From: Hyphomicrobium_A sp963728165
Lineage (GTDB): Bacteria > Pseudomonadota > Alphaproteobacteria > Rhizobiales > Hyphomicrobiaceae
Assembly (NCBI GenBank): GCA_963728165.1
Contig: CAVSIY010000005.1
Coordinates: 77,849-141,848, forward strand
Direction of reading: 5' to 3'
Length of the DNA stretch: 64,000 nucleotides
Below, piece after piece: positions 27,088 through 36,419 of the stretch. The notes under the pieces are model-generated. The model worked only from the letters and a program-made list of their open reading frames with translations. It searched no databases and was not told where the DNA came from. Made by a program: the position numbers and the translations under genes. Position 1 is the stretch's first letter. Each line of letters begins with the position of its first letter.

Positions 27088-28138
27088 CGCCGAGCTTCTT
27101 CTGCAGGCTCGACGACGAGGTCGTGTACTGGAACAACAGCTTCTTGCCGGGATAGACGTACTTGTACGCCTGCTGCGCCATGAGCGCCGCCTCGTGGAAG
27201 CCCGACAGAATGAGCTTCAGCTTGCCCGGGTACCAGTTGATGTCGCCGATGGCGAAGATGCCCGGCTCGCTCGTCTCGAACTTCTCGGTGTCGACGGGGA
27301 TCAGATTGTCCTGCAGCGCAAGGCCCCAGTTGGCAATCGGTCCGAGCTTCATGGTCAGGCCGAAGAAGGGCAGCAAGGTCTCAACGCTCAAGCGCTCCTC
27401 TCCCTCCTTGGTCTTGACCGTGACGGCCTCGAGCCGGCTGTCGGTTCCGTGCAGCGTAGTGACCTGCCCGATCAGGAGCCGCATCTTGCCGTCGGCGACG
27501 AGGGCGCGCATTTTTTCGACCGAGTGCGGGGCGCCGCGGAACTCGTCGCGCCGGTGCAGCAGCGTCAGGGAGTTGGCGAGCGGCTGCAGGTTCAGCGTCC
27601 AGTCGAGCGCCGAGTCGCCGCCGCCGACGATGAGAACGTCCTTGTCTTTGAAGTCCTCCATGCGCCGCACCGCGTAGAACACGGAATTGCCCTCGAAGGC
27701 CTCGACGCCGGCGAGCGGGGGACGCTTGGGCGTGAAGGAGCCGCCGCCGGCGGCGATGACGACGACCTTGGCGAGAAACACCTTGCCGCGGTCGGTCCGC
27801 AAGCGGAACGTCTGATCGGGAAGCCGCTCCAAGGTCTCCACCTGCTCGCTCAAGTGGAACGTCGCCCCGAACGGCTTGATCTGCTCCATGAGCCGGTCGG
27901 TGATGCCCTGGCCGGTGACGATGGGGAGGCCGGGAATGTCGTAGATCGGCTTGTCGGGGTAGAGCTCGGCGCACTGGCCGCCGGGCTTGTCGAGAATGTC
28001 GATCACGTGCGCCTTGACGTCGACCAGGCCCAGCTCGAACACGGCGAACAGGCCCACCGGCCCCGCGCCGATGATCACCGCGTTGGTCTCGATCGGAGCC
28101 GGTTCGCCGTCGGAGCGGGAATGCACGTCTGAGCTCAT
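27080..28138 (-). CDS. ferredoxin-NADP+ reductase, thioredoxin-reductase-like type
   Basis: 352-aa FAD and NAD(P)H-dependent oxidoreductase. The FAD-binding motif IIGAGPVGLF lies at residues 22-31, the NADPH motif IVGGGDSALDW near 170, and the FAD-contacting GIFAIGDINWYPGK near the C-terminus. The CxxC redox pair of true thioredoxin reductases is absent and the C-terminus is extended (YTTSSSSLQKKLGVS), as in the YumC-type ferredoxin-NADP+ reductases. The ferredoxin gene directly upstream on the same strand (26 bases away) is its likely electron partner. Confidence 0.93.
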   Translation of the reverse strand: MSSDVHSRSDGEPAPIETNAVIIGAGPVGLFAVFELGLVDVKAHVIDILDKPGGQCAELYPDKPIYDIPGLPIVTGQGITDRLMEQIKPFGATFHLSEQVETLERLPDQTFRLRTDRGKVFLAKVVVIAAGGGSFTPKRPPLAGVEAFEGNSVFYAVRRMEDFKDKDVLIVGGGDSALDWTLNLQPLANSLTLLHRRDEFRGAPHSVEKMRALVADGKMRLLIGQVTTLHGTDSRLEAVTVKTKEGEERLSVETLLPFFGLTMKLGPIANWGLALQDNLIPVDTEKFETSEPGIFAIGDINWYPGKLKLILSGFHEAALMAQQAYKYVYPGKKLLFQYTTSSSSLQKKLGVS

Positions 28139-28164
28139 TCGTTCCCCCTCCTTGGCGGCGGCCT

Positions 28165-28485
28165 TTAGAACTGCTTTGCCGGCACGCGGACCTTAAGACC
28201 GTCGAGCTCGGGCGTCAGCTTGATCTGGCAGCTCAGCCGGCTCGATTCGCGCACGTCGAAGGCAAAATCCAGCATGTCCTCCTCCATTTGCGAGGGGGAC
28301 CCGGTCTTATCACGCCAGGCCTCTTCCACGTACACGTGACACGTCGCGCAGGCGCAGGCCCCGCCGCACTCGGCCTCGATGCCGGGCACGTTGTTGAGCT
28401 TTGCCGCCTCCATGAGCGTCATGCCCGGCTCCGCCTCGACCACCTGCTCGCTGTCGTCGGGCTGAATGTAGGTGATCTTGACCAT
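28165..28485 (-). CDS. 2Fe-2S ferredoxin, adrenodoxin type
   Basis: 106-aa electron carrier. ATG at 28485. The cluster ligands are C40, C46 and C49 in ECGGACACATC and C86 in RLSCQIKL, the adrenodoxin/FdxB spacing; C44 is additional and not a ligand in the family. Cotranscribed with the reductase downstream, forming an NADPH to ferredoxin module; the terminal acceptor (P450, dioxygenase or Fe-S assembly) is not in the window. Confidence 0.95.
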   Translation of the reverse strand: MVKITYIQPDDSEQVVEAEPGMTLMEAAKLNNVPGIEAECGGACACATCHVYVEEAWRDKTGSPSQMEEDMLDFAFDVRESSRLSCQIKLTPELDGLKVRVPAKQF

Positions 28486-28646
28486 TGGTCGCGCAGGGCT
28501 CCGTTCGGGTGGGAAATCGACGCACGCCGTGCGCCGTGGACTGGCCGCCGGGGCCGTCGGATGCGCAGCAATAGTCGGAGGGGGCCCTGAATTCAAGGGC
28601 GCGGCTGGGGGCAGAAGAGCGCGGGGAAGCGATGCCGGCGCCCCCG

Positions 28647-29042
28647 TCAGGAGGGGAGATCGAGCGAGGCGATGTGGGCGCGCGCCTCGGCGGCGGCCTC
28701 GTCGAGCTGGTGCAGCACCACATCGCAAGCGGCACGGTCGGTGGGTCCGCCCAGGCGCTCGGCTTGCTCGGCGAGCTTGGCCAGGCGCCAGGCCCCCACG
28801 GCGCGGGCCGACCCCTTGAGCGTGTGGGCCGCAGTCACCCAGTCGCGGCTGGTCGCAGCGCGCCGCAGCGCATCGACGCTGGCGGGCGCCTGGTCGATGA
28901 AGAGCCAGAGGATCTCCTGCTCCAGCCGCGCGTCCCCCAGCGTGTAGCGCCGCAAGTGCGCGAGATCGATGGGCGCGCCGGAGGGAGCGCCCCTATCGCT
29001 TGCACCGTTGCCGCAAGCTTGTGCTTTTGCAGAGCTATCCAT
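28647..29042 (-). CDS. stand-alone histidine phosphotransfer (Hpt) domain protein
   Basis: 131-aa single-domain phosphorelay protein. The phosphorylatable histidine is H73 in AAHTLKGSARAVG, the canonical Hpt motif. The first 25 residues are flexible and Gly/Ser/Ala-rich. ATG 29042 is chosen; a GTG 12 bases upstream is possible. No sensor kinase or receiver gene is adjacent, so its relay partners lie elsewhere. Confidence 0.9.
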   Translation of the reverse strand: MDSSAKAQACGNGASDRGAPSGAPIDLAHLRRYTLGDARLEQEILWLFIDQAPASVDALRRAATSRDWVTAAHTLKGSARAVGAWRLAKLAEQAERLGGPTDRAACDVVLHQLDEAAAEARAHIASLDLPS

Positions 29043-29410
29043 CGTGCCGCTCACACCTGATTCCCGCCGGCGCCTCATCGCAGAGCGATGTCAAGCGCGG
29101 CCCAGCACGAGGACCCTCGCACACAGCAAATAAGTGGCCGTAAATTGCAGTTCCTCAACTTGAGCATTAACCTTCGACCGACTCGCCCGGGTGGGGCCAC
29201 CCGCCCCGCCATGTGAACCTTGCTTTTGCCCCAAATTCCGGCCAAATCATTGACGGACGGGTGGATTTGCACTTTCGGCGGCGTACGCTCGAAGTTGGCC
29301 TGGGGTAAAGGCTGCGTGGGGCGTCGTTAGTGCTTGAGCCCACTTGCAGGTCGCGTGCTCTGAAGGGGTGGGCGGAAGATCGCGTCAGCGGCTTCCATGG
29401 GACGGAGCGA
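29043..29410. other. divergent intergenic region between the Hpt and growth-pole-ring genes
   Basis: About 370 bases with no gene recognised. It holds one GANTC methylation motif (GACTC near 29169) and a half site TTAACC near 29166, which could hint at cell-cycle control but does not form a complete CtrA box. Confidence 0.45.
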
Positions 29411-32161
29411 ATGGCTCAAGACAAGAACATTCCGCTCAGCGCACGCGAGGCTGAGCGCAAGAGCGAACCGAGCTTGTCCATCCCCGGCGACGATGCCGTC
29501 GTCGACCTCTCCACGCGCGAGATCGGCACCAACGCTGCAGATCAGCGTCCCCCGCCGCTGCTGCCGCCGCGCCTGCCCGGCGCCGAAGTCGATGCATTGC
29601 AGCAAAGCGAGCCCGAGGGCGACGCCGATATCGAGATCGAAACGCCGGCACGGCGCGTTGCGCGCCGGCGCCCGGCCGGCCCTTCGCGCAACCGCATCGC
29701 CGCCAACGACGACGGTCCCAGCATCGGCGGCCTGATCTTCGCGCTGCAGCAGAAGCCGTCGAACGCCGTCTTCAGGTACGCCGCCGTCGCCAGCGTCGCC
29801 TGGGCCGCCATCGGCGCCGCGTTCGGCCTCGTGATGCTGAACACGGACGCACCCATCCAGGGCTGGTTCGATCTCGTCTCGCGCCCCACCACCTTCTTTA
29901 CTCTCACCGCCGTCCTGGTGCCGATCGCGGTGTTGTGGCTCTTGGCCCTGCTCTCCTGGCGCGCCGAGGAGCTGCGCCTCAGGTCCTCCACCATGACCGA
30001 GGTGGCCATCAGGCTCGCCGAGCCCGATCGCGTCGCCGAGCAGCAGATCGCCTCGCTCGGTCAGGCCGTGCGCCGCCAGGTCTCGTTCATGAACGACGCC
30101 ATCTCGCGCGCGCTCGGACGCGCCGGCGAGCTCGAGGCGCTGGTGCACAACGAGGTGACGCTGCTCGAGCGCTCCTATGAGGAGAACGAGCGCAAGGTGC
30201 GCTCCCTCATCCAGGAGCTGTCGGGAGAGCGCCACGCCCTCGTCAACACCAGCGACCACGTGTGCGAGAGCTTGCAGCGCCTCGGCGGCGAGATCCCGGC
30301 GCTGATCGACAAACTCTCCGGCCAGCAGGTCAAGCTCGCAAAGGTGATCGAGGGGGCGAGCGACAATCTGACCTCGCTCGAGACATCCCTCGCCTCGAGC
30401 GTCGACAACCTGGAAACCGCCGTGGGCGGCCGCACCGATCAGTTGCAGGGCCTGCTCGAGACGTATACCGCCGGTCTCGCCACGGCGCTCGGCAGCCGCG
30501 CCGAGCAGCTGCAGACGAGCCTCGATGATCAGCTGCTGAGGCTCGACTCGTCCTTCGGCGACCGCACCGAGGCGCTGCAGACCGTGTTCGAGGAGTACGC
30601 GCGCGCCCTCGATACGGCCCTGGCCAACCGCGCCCAGGAGCTCGACCATCAGCTGATCGAGCGCACCAAATCGCTGGATGACGCCTTCGCCGAGCGGCTG
30701 CGCCTGTTCGACGATTCGATCATGCGCTCGACCGCGGCCATCGACGCCGCCGTCGTCGACAAGACGCAGGCCCTCACGCAGGCCCTCGACGAGCACGCCG
30801 TGCGTTTCAGCGGGACCATCGGCCGCCAGGCGACCGATCTCGACGAGGCCATGATGCACGGCATCAACTCGGTGCGCCGCGCCAGCGAGAACATCACGCG
30901 CCAGTCCATCAAGGCGATGGAAGGTCTGGCCGGTCAGTCCGACATGCTGAAGAACATCTCGCACAACCTGCTGGGGCAGATTTCCGGCATCACGGGGCGC
31001 TTCGAGAACCAGGGCCAGGCGATCCTGAGTGCGGCCGACGCGCTGGAATCGGCCAACTACAAGATCGACGAGACGCTGCAGAACCGCCACGCCGACCTCG
31101 CGCGCACGCTCGATCGGCTGTCGGGCAAGGCCGACGAGTTCGCGAACTTCGTCGAAGGCTACTCGACCTCGATCGAAGGCTCGGTGTCGGAGGCCGACGT
31201 CAGGGCGCGCGGGGAGCTCGAACGGCTGCGCGAGCAGACGGCGGTCGAGAGCGAGCGCACGCTGGAGGACCTGCGGCACCGTCTCTCCTCGGTGTCGAGC
31301 ACCATGACCTCGGAGCTGGGCACCCTCACCGACCGTTTCGCATCGACGTCGGAGGACATGCGTCGGGAGGCGGCGCGGGCCGCCGCCGAGATCGCCGCCG
31401 AGCAGGATCGCCTGCGGGCGCAGCTGGAGCACCTGCCGGTCGCCGCCCAGGAAAGCTCCGAGAGCATGCGCCGTGCCCTGCAGGACCAGATCAATGCGCT
31501 CGACCAGCTCTCCAAGCTGACCTCGCGCGCCGCCGTGCAAAGAGACGTCAGCCCGCCCGAGGACGACCTGGCGGGGGCGCCGCTGCCGCCGCCCCCGGCA
31601 TCGGGAGGACCCGATGGCTCGCGCTCGCTGTCCTCGCTCTCATCGACGATCGCGCAGGAGCTCGGCAACCGGCAGCGCAAGCAGCGTCCTGCTTCGGGCC
31701 GCGCCGGATCCGACAACCGCCCCGACGGTCGCGAAGGCTGGTCGCTCGGCGATCTTCTCGCCCGCGCCTCACTCGACGAGGACGGCGCCGGCGCGCCAGC
31801 GGGCGGAGGCGCACCACCGCGGCGTGCGGCCTTCAATCTGGACCTGGAGGCGATCGCGCGGGCGCTCGATCCGGCCACGGCCGCAGCAGTCTGGTCGCGG
31901 CTCCGGGCAGGCCAGCGCGGCGTCATGGTGCGCAGCATCTATTCCGACCGCGGCCGCCACGTGTTCGACGAGGTGAGCCAGCGCTGCCGCACCGACGTCG
32001 ACCTGTCGCGCGCGATCAGCCGCTATCTGTCGGACTTCGAGCGGGCCGTCTCCGAATCGGACCTGCGCGACCCCTCGGGGCGCCTGACGCAGAGCCAGCT
32101 CATCTCGGACGCGGGCCGCGTCTATCTGTTCCTGGCGCACGCGGCCGGGCGCCTCTCTTAG
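29411..32161 (+). CDS. large coiled-coil membrane protein related to growth pole ring protein (GPR)
   Basis: 916 aa from ATG 29411 (GGAG upstream). Residues 1-105 are polar and proline-rich; two membrane helices lie at about 123-143 and 161-182. From about 190 to 735 comes a long helical, apolipoprotein-like region of heptad-type repeats (for example GGRTDQLQGLLETYTAGLAT and GSRAEQLQTSLDDQLLRLDS). A low-complexity Pro/Ser linker leads to a conserved C-terminal domain (about 805-916) ending VYLFLAHAAGRLS. This architecture and the C-terminal domain match the Agrobacterium growth pole ring protein, which organises polar growth but is roughly 2100 residues long. This copy is therefore a compact homologue (family recalled, not searched). 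Confidence 0.85.
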   Translation: MAQDKNIPLSAREAERKSEPSLSIPGDDAVVDLSTREIGTNAADQRPPPLLPPRLPGAEVDALQQSEPEGDADIEIETPARRVARRRPAGPSRNRIAANDDGPSIGGLIFALQQKPSNAVFRYAAVASVAWAAIGAAFGLVMLNTDAPIQGWFDLVSRPTTFFTLTAVLVPIAVLWLLALLSWRAEELRLRSSTMTEVAIRLAEPDRVAEQQIASLGQAVRRQVSFMNDAISRALGRAGELEALVHNEVTLLERSYEENERKVRSLIQELSGERHALVNTSDHVCESLQRLGGEIPALIDKLSGQQVKLAKVIEGASDNLTSLETSLASSVDNLETAVGGRTDQLQGLLETYTAGLATALGSRAEQLQTSLDDQLLRLDSSFGDRTEALQTVFEEYARALDTALANRAQELDHQLIERTKSLDDAFAERLRLFDDSIMRSTAAIDAAVVDKTQALTQALDEHAVRFSGTIGRQATDLDEAMMHGINSVRRASENITRQSIKAMEGLAGQSDMLKNISHNLLGQISGITGRFENQGQAILSAADALESANYKIDETLQNRHADLARTLDRLSGKADEFANFVEGYSTSIEGSVSEADVRARGELERLREQTAVESERTLEDLRHRLSSVSSTMTSELGTLTDRFASTSEDMRREAARAAAEIAAEQDRLRAQLEHLPVAAQESSESMRRALQDQINALDQLSKLTSRAAVQRDVSPPEDDLAGAPLPPPPASGGPDGSRSLSSLSSTIAQELGNRQRKQRPASGRAGSDNRPDGREGWSLGDLLARASLDEDGAGAPAGGGAPPRRAAFNLDLEAIARALDPATAAAVWSRLRAGQRGVMVRSIYSDRGRHVFDEVSQRCRTDVDLSRAISRYLSDFERAVSESDLRDPSGRLTQSQLISDAGRVYLFLAHAAGRLS

Positions 32162-32195
32162 GCTGTTGCACGTCTTCCCGATCGTCAGGACGCCC

Positions 32196-33179
32196 ATGTC
32201 CCATGGTGAGGCGAGGATCATCGAGGCTGGCGGCGAGGCATGGCCGCTGGCGCAGCCCTTCGTCATCGCACGCGGCGCCAAGACGCAAGCCAACGTGGTC
32301 TTGGTGCGCGTCTCGGACGGGGACTGCGTCGGCCGCGGCGAATCTGTCCCTTATTCGCGCTACGGCGAGACGGTCGAGGGCGCGCTCGCGGCCTTGCGCG
32401 CCATCGAGGGCCCGATCGACCGGCAACGGCTCTCAGAAGCGCTTCCGGCCGGGGCGGCGCGCAATGCGCTCGACTGCGCCCTGTGGGACCTCGAGGCCAA
32501 GCGGGCCGGAAAGCGCGCGTGGACGCTTGCGGGGCTGCCCGAGCCGGCGCCGGTGCGTACGGCCTTCACCCTGAGCCTGGGCGATCCTGCCGCCATGGCG
32601 GCAGCGGCCAAGGCCGTGCCGCATCTCACCCTCCTCAAGCTCAAGCTGGGCGGCATGGGCGATCCCGAACGGCTTGCCGCGGTGCGCGCGGCCCGCCCCG
32701 ACGCCCGGCTCATTGCCGATGCCAACGAGGCGTGGACGCCCGACATGCTGGCCCCGTTTCTCGCTGCCGCAGCCGCTGCCGGCGTAGAGCTCATCGAGCA
32801 GCCGCTGCCGGCCGACGCCGACGAGCCCCTCGCCCACATCGCCCACTCCGTGCCGGTCTGCGCCGACGAGAGCGCGCACACCCGTTCCGACCTCGACCGT
32901 CTCGTTGCCAAGTACGATGCGGTCAACATCAAGCTCGACAAGACCGGCGGCCTGACCGAGGCGCTCGCCATGGCAAAAGCGGCCCGCGGGGCCGGCTTCA
33001 AGATCATGGTGGGCTCGATGGTCGCGACCTCGCTCGCGGTCGCCCCGGCGCTCCTCGTCGCTCAAGGGGCAGCCTGGGTCGATCTCGACGGCCCGCTGCT
33101 GCTCGCCCGCGACCGCACGCCGGGGCTCGCGATCGAGAACGGCCGCATCAGCCCGCCTTCGCCAGAGCTATGGGGCTAG
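32196..33179 (+). CDS. L-Ala-D/L-Glu epimerase (dipeptide epimerase)
   Basis: 327-aa enolase-superfamily enzyme that epimerises L-Ala-D-Glu from recycled murein peptides, feeding them into general metabolism. ATG 32196 with AGGA upstream. The catalytic lysine lies in LLKLKLGG, metal ligands in LIADANEAW, LIEQPLP and VCADES, and the second lysine in VNIKLDKTGG, the full muconate-lactonizing type set. The gene is convergent with the MFS gene and overlaps it by 12 bases at the 3' end. Confidence 0.92.
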   Translation: MSHGEARIIEAGGEAWPLAQPFVIARGAKTQANVVLVRVSDGDCVGRGESVPYSRYGETVEGALAALRAIEGPIDRQRLSEALPAGAARNALDCALWDLEAKRAGKRAWTLAGLPEPAPVRTAFTLSLGDPAAMAAAAKAVPHLTLLKLKLGGMGDPERLAAVRAARPDARLIADANEAWTPDMLAPFLAAAAAAGVELIEQPLPADADEPLAHIAHSVPVCADESAHTRSDLDRLVAKYDAVNIKLDKTGGLTEALAMAKAARGAGFKIMVGSMVATSLAVAPALLVAQGAAWVDLDGPLLLARDRTPGLAIENGRISPPSPELWG

Positions 33180-34418
33180 TCGATCGCGAAGTTCGCTGGG
33201 CGCCGGCAGCGCCTCTGGCCACAAGAGCCCGCCGCCCCAGCCCCTCAGCAGCACCACGCCGGCGCCCAAGCCGATCATCGACACGGCGGCGGCGAGGAAA
33301 TAGACCGCGCCCCCGAGGCTCTCGTAAAGCGCACCGGAGGCAAGCCCGACGAGGCCCAGGATGACGCCCCCCGCGACGACCGCGTAGAACGATTGGGCGC
33401 TGCCCATGCCTTGCTGGGGCACCGCCCGCGTGATGAAGAGGATGGCGCCCAAATGGGCCGCGCCGTAGGTCAAGGCGTGCAGCGTCTGCAGCGGCAGCAG
33501 CAAGGCCAGCGGCGGATTGAAGCCCATGACGCTCCAACGCAGCACGGCAGCGGCGCCGCCGGCCACGATGAGCTGGGGCGGGCTGAAGCGGCGCACGATC
33601 GGGCCTGAGAAGGCGAACAGCAGCACCTCGGCGATCACCCCGACGGCCCACAGCGTGCCGACCCAGGCTGCCGAAAGGCCCTGCGCCTGCCAGTGCAGCG
33701 CACCGAAGGTGTAGAACGTCGCGTGCGCGCCATGGATGCAGCCGATGGCGATGAGGAACACGACGAACAGGGGCGCGCGCAGCAAGCGCACCGGCAGCGA
33801 CAGGCGCCAGTGGGCGCGCGCCGGACGGGCCGCGGACGGCCTGCGCTCGGGCGCAGGCAGCAGATGGGCGGCCCCGACGATGAGCGCAGCGGCGGATGCG
33901 ATCAGCCAGATGCCGAAGCCGCCGCCCAGCGCCTCGATCAGCACGCCGCCGGCAAAGTTGGCGAGGATGAAGGTGATCGAGCCCCACAGCCGCATGCGTC
34001 CGTAGTCGAGGCCGGCCGTGCGCACGCCCGCGACCGCCACCGTCTCGATCAAGGGCAGCATGGTGCCCATGGCGAGCAGGAACGCCACGCCGACGGCGAG
34101 GATCGGCCAGTAGCCGAAGAGAGAGCTGACGACGAGCGCCAGCCCGAGCGCGCTCCAGGCGAGCGTAACGATCACCAGGCGATAGTTGGCGAGGCGATCG
34201 GCGAGCAGGCCCATGGTGGGCGTAAAGAGAACGCGCACGAACAAGGGCGCGGCCGTGACCGTCGAGATCTCGACCGGCGACAGCCCCTTGGCATGCAGCC
34301 ACACCGGGAAATAGGGGACGATCACGCCGTAGGCGAGAAAGACGGCGGCATAGAACAGCGAGATCTTCACGGCGAGCGGCGGGGCGCCCTCGGGCCAACG
34401 TCCATGGAGCACGCGCAT
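33168..34418 (-). CDS. MFS transporter of the MFS_1-like (HcaT/LacY-related) family
   Basis: 416-aa inner-membrane transporter with 12 hydrophobic segments. ATG 34418 with CGGAG upstream is preferred over an upstream TTG. The start LFYAAVFLAYGVIVPYFPVW and the loop GLLADRLANYR fit the phenylpropionate permease-like group; LRLWGSITFILANFAGG is also typical (here GRMRLWGS). The substrate cannot be assigned. Lies upstream of nothing on its strand; its 3' end overlaps the dipeptide epimerase gene. Confidence 0.88.
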   Translation of the reverse strand: MRVLHGRWPEGAPPLAVKISLFYAAVFLAYGVIVPYFPVWLHAKGLSPVEISTVTAAPLFVRVLFTPTMGLLADRLANYRLVIVTLAWSALGLALVVSSLFGYWPILAVGVAFLLAMGTMLPLIETVAVAGVRTAGLDYGRMRLWGSITFILANFAGGVLIEALGGGFGIWLIASAAALIVGAAHLLPAPERRPSAARPARAHWRLSLPVRLLRAPLFVVFLIAIGCIHGAHATFYTFGALHWQAQGLSAAWVGTLWAVGVIAEVLLFAFSGPIVRRFSPPQLIVAGGAAAVLRWSVMGFNPPLALLLPLQTLHALTYGAAHLGAILFITRAVPQQGMGSAQSFYAVVAGGVILGLVGLASGALYESLGGAVYFLAAAVSMIGLGAGVVLLRGWGGGLLWPEALPAPSELRDRLAP

Positions 34419-34516
34419 GGGGTGTCTCCGCGCCAAACTCCAGGCAGCCTATGGCCGCCTTCGGAGCCTCTCCTGCACCCGGAATACGCAACGACTGGTG
34501 AAAGCGATGGGCAGCG

Positions 34517-34553
34517 CACAAAAAGAAACCGGCCCGGAGACACCGGACCGGTT
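34517..34553 (-). terminator. intrinsic terminator for the tkt-pgk-ccdA-thiD unit
   Basis: On the minus strand AACCGGTCCGG / CCGGGCCGGTT with a 5-base loop and one mismatch is followed by TCTTTTT. It lies about 190 bases after the thiD stop and before the MFS gene. The remaining 324-base gap (34419-34742) shows no gene. Confidence 0.7.
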
Positions 34554-34742
34554 CTTCAGCCAAATCGGGCGGCGCCCCTAATCGCGCGCCCGACGCTCCC
34601 CCCGGAGCCCGTTACGATGCAAGCGCATCGTGTTGCTCAATTTTCTTGCAGAAGCTCGGCCGGCTCGCAAGTGGGCAAATGCTCTTTGCCCCCATGACGA
34701 TGCATCCCTGCCACACCCTTTCAAAGCCCCGTTTTTCAGGAC

Positions 34743-35579
34743 CTAGCGGCGGGACGCAGGCGGACGAACTGCGTGCAGATGATCGACCGGGCCGGTGCCG
34801 CTGCCGATGGCGAGCCCGGCGCCCGACTGCAGCGCGGCATGCACGAAGCGTTTGGCCGCCGCCACGGCCGCGCTGAGCCGCTCGCCGCGCGCGAGGTACG
34901 CCGCTACCGCCGCCGAGAACGTGCAGCCGGTGCCGTGCGTGTTGGGCGTATCGAGGCGCGGCAGCGCCAGCCGCACCGTTTCCCCGCCGCGCTCCATGAA
35001 GATGTCGACGGCCTCGGCGCCGGTGCCGTGGCCGCCCTTGAGGACGACCGCCTTGCAGCCGAGCGCCAACAGCGCGCGCGTCTGCCCCGTCATCTCGTCC
35101 TCGCTCGCCGCCAGCGGTTGACCCAGCAGCCGGGCGGCCTCCTCGAGGTTGGGCGTGAGCAGATCGGCGAGCGGGACGAGATCGCTGCGCACTGCCGCGA
35201 CGGCGCCCTCCTCCATGAGCCGATCGCCGCTCGTCGCCACCATGACGGGATCGACGATCAATGGATGCAGGTCGTAGCGTTTCACGGCGGCGGCGACCGC
35301 GGCGACGGTGGCGCGATCATTCAGCATGCCCGTCTTGACGGCCATCGGCCGCACGTCCTCGACGAGCGTTGAGATCTGCTGGCCGACGAAGTCCGGCGGC
35401 ACCGGCCAGATGCCGGTGACGCCGCGCGTCGACTGGGCGGTGAGCGCGGTGATCACGGCCGCGCCGTAGACGCCGAGCACCGTGAAGGTCTTGAGGTCGG
35501 CCTGAATGCCGGCCCCGCCCGAAGGATCGGAGCCTGCGATCGTGAGCGCGACCGGCCTCCTATGCGTGTCCTGGGTCAT
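34743..35579 (-). CDS. thiD: hydroxymethylpyrimidine/phosphomethylpyrimidine kinase
   Basis: 278-aa bifunctional kinase of thiamine synthesis that phosphorylates HMP and HMP-P with ATP. Typical ribokinase-fold motifs are AGSDPSGGAGIQADLKT at residues 15-31 and THGTGCTFSAAVAAYLARG near the C-terminus, which contains the anion hole and catalytic base region. It follows ccdA by 8 bases, so it belongs to the tkt-pgk-ccdA-thiD transcript. No TPP riboswitch was seen in front of it. Confidence 0.95.
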   Translation of the reverse strand: MTQDTHRRPVALTIAGSDPSGGAGIQADLKTFTVLGVYGAAVITALTAQSTRGVTGIWPVPPDFVGQQISTLVEDVRPMAVKTGMLNDRATVAAVAAAVKRYDLHPLIVDPVMVATSGDRLMEEGAVAAVRSDLVPLADLLTPNLEEAARLLGQPLAASEDEMTGQTRALLALGCKAVVLKGGHGTGAEAVDIFMERGGETVRLALPRLDTPNTHGTGCTFSAAVAAYLARGERLSAAVAAAKRFVHAALQSGAGLAIGSGTGPVDHLHAVRPPASRR

Positions 35580-35587
35580 GGGAGAGC

Positions 35588-36391
35588 CTAGCGGCCCCGC
35601 TGCATAATCTCGTTGCCCAGGTCCTTGGGCGTGACCATCTGCTCGATTTGCGTCAGCCCCGGGAAGGTATCGAGCATCCAGCTCCCGAACCAGTTGATCG
35701 AGCCCGAGAGAAACAGAATTCCGGTCAGGACGAGGATGGCGCCCATCACCTTCTCCACCTTGTCGAGGTGGCGGCGGAAGCGCTGCATGAAAGAGATGAA
35801 GGGCTTAATGGCAACCGCCGCCAGGATGAAGGGGATGCCGAGCCCGAGCGAATAGACGAAGAGAAGCTTCACGCCGGTGACGAGGCTGCCCTCGTTGGCG
35901 GCGAGCGCCAATACGGTCGCCAGCACCGGGCCGATGCACGGCGTCCACCCGAAGGCGAAGGCGAGACCGATGACATAGGCGCCGATGTAGCTCACGCCGT
36001 GATGATGCGGGCGGTGGTAGCGCGCCTCCTGGTAGAGCAGCGCGATGCGAAAGAGCCCGAGGAAGTGCAAGCCGAAGACGATGATGATGAGGCCGGAGAC
36101 GATCTCCAATTCGCGCTTGTAGCTCTGGATGAGCTGCCCGAAGTAGGAGGCGCCGGCGCCGAGACCGACGAACACGGTGGTGAAGCCCAACACGAAAAGC
36201 AGCGAGGCAACGACGACGCGGCTCCAAACGTGGCGCGGCACGCCCTCCTCGGCGGTGAACTCCTCGATCGTGGTGCCGCCCAGATAGCCGAGATAAGGCG
36301 GCACCAGGGGCAGCACGCACGGGCTCAAGAAGCTCACGAGCCCAGCAAGCCAAACACCGACATAGATCTGCAAATCTGCGAACATGCTCAC
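35588..36391 (-). CDS. ccdA: cytochrome c biogenesis protein CcdA
   Basis: 267-aa inner-membrane thiol electron shuttle that passes reducing equivalents from cytoplasmic thioredoxin to the periplasm for cytochrome c maturation. Six hydrophobic segments; the two essential cysteines are in LSPCVLPLVPPYLGYLGG and GWTPCIGPVLATVL. The start is either GTG 36391 (used) or ATG 36385; both lack a strong ribosome site. It sits 28 bases after pgk and 8 before thiD. No other cytochrome c maturation gene is nearby. Confidence 0.94.
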   Translation of the reverse strand: MSMFADLQIYVGVWLAGLVSFLSPCVLPLVPPYLGYLGGTTIEEFTAEEGVPRHVWSRVVVASLLFVLGFTTVFVGLGAGASYFGQLIQSYKRELEIVSGLIIIVFGLHFLGLFRIALLYQEARYHRPHHHGVSYIGAYVIGLAFAFGWTPCIGPVLATVLALAANEGSLVTGVKLLFVYSLGLGIPFILAAVAIKPFISFMQRFRRHLDKVEKVMGAILVLTGILFLSGSINWFGSWMLDTFPGLTQIEQMVTPKDLGNEIMQRGR

Positions 36392-36419
36392 GCGCTACTT
36401 CGTCCGGGGTTTCTAAACG

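Noticed and set aside
29327..31540. A 737-codon open frame on the minus strand opposite the growth-pole-ring-like gene
   Set aside because: It is an antisense frame created by high GC codon bias; the composition is repetitive without domains, while the plus-strand protein has membrane helices, repeats and a conserved C-terminal domain.
35579..35590. TPP riboswitch in front of thiD
   Set aside because: Only 8 bases separate ccdA and thiD and no THI-box sequence was seen; thiD is read from the tkt promoter.
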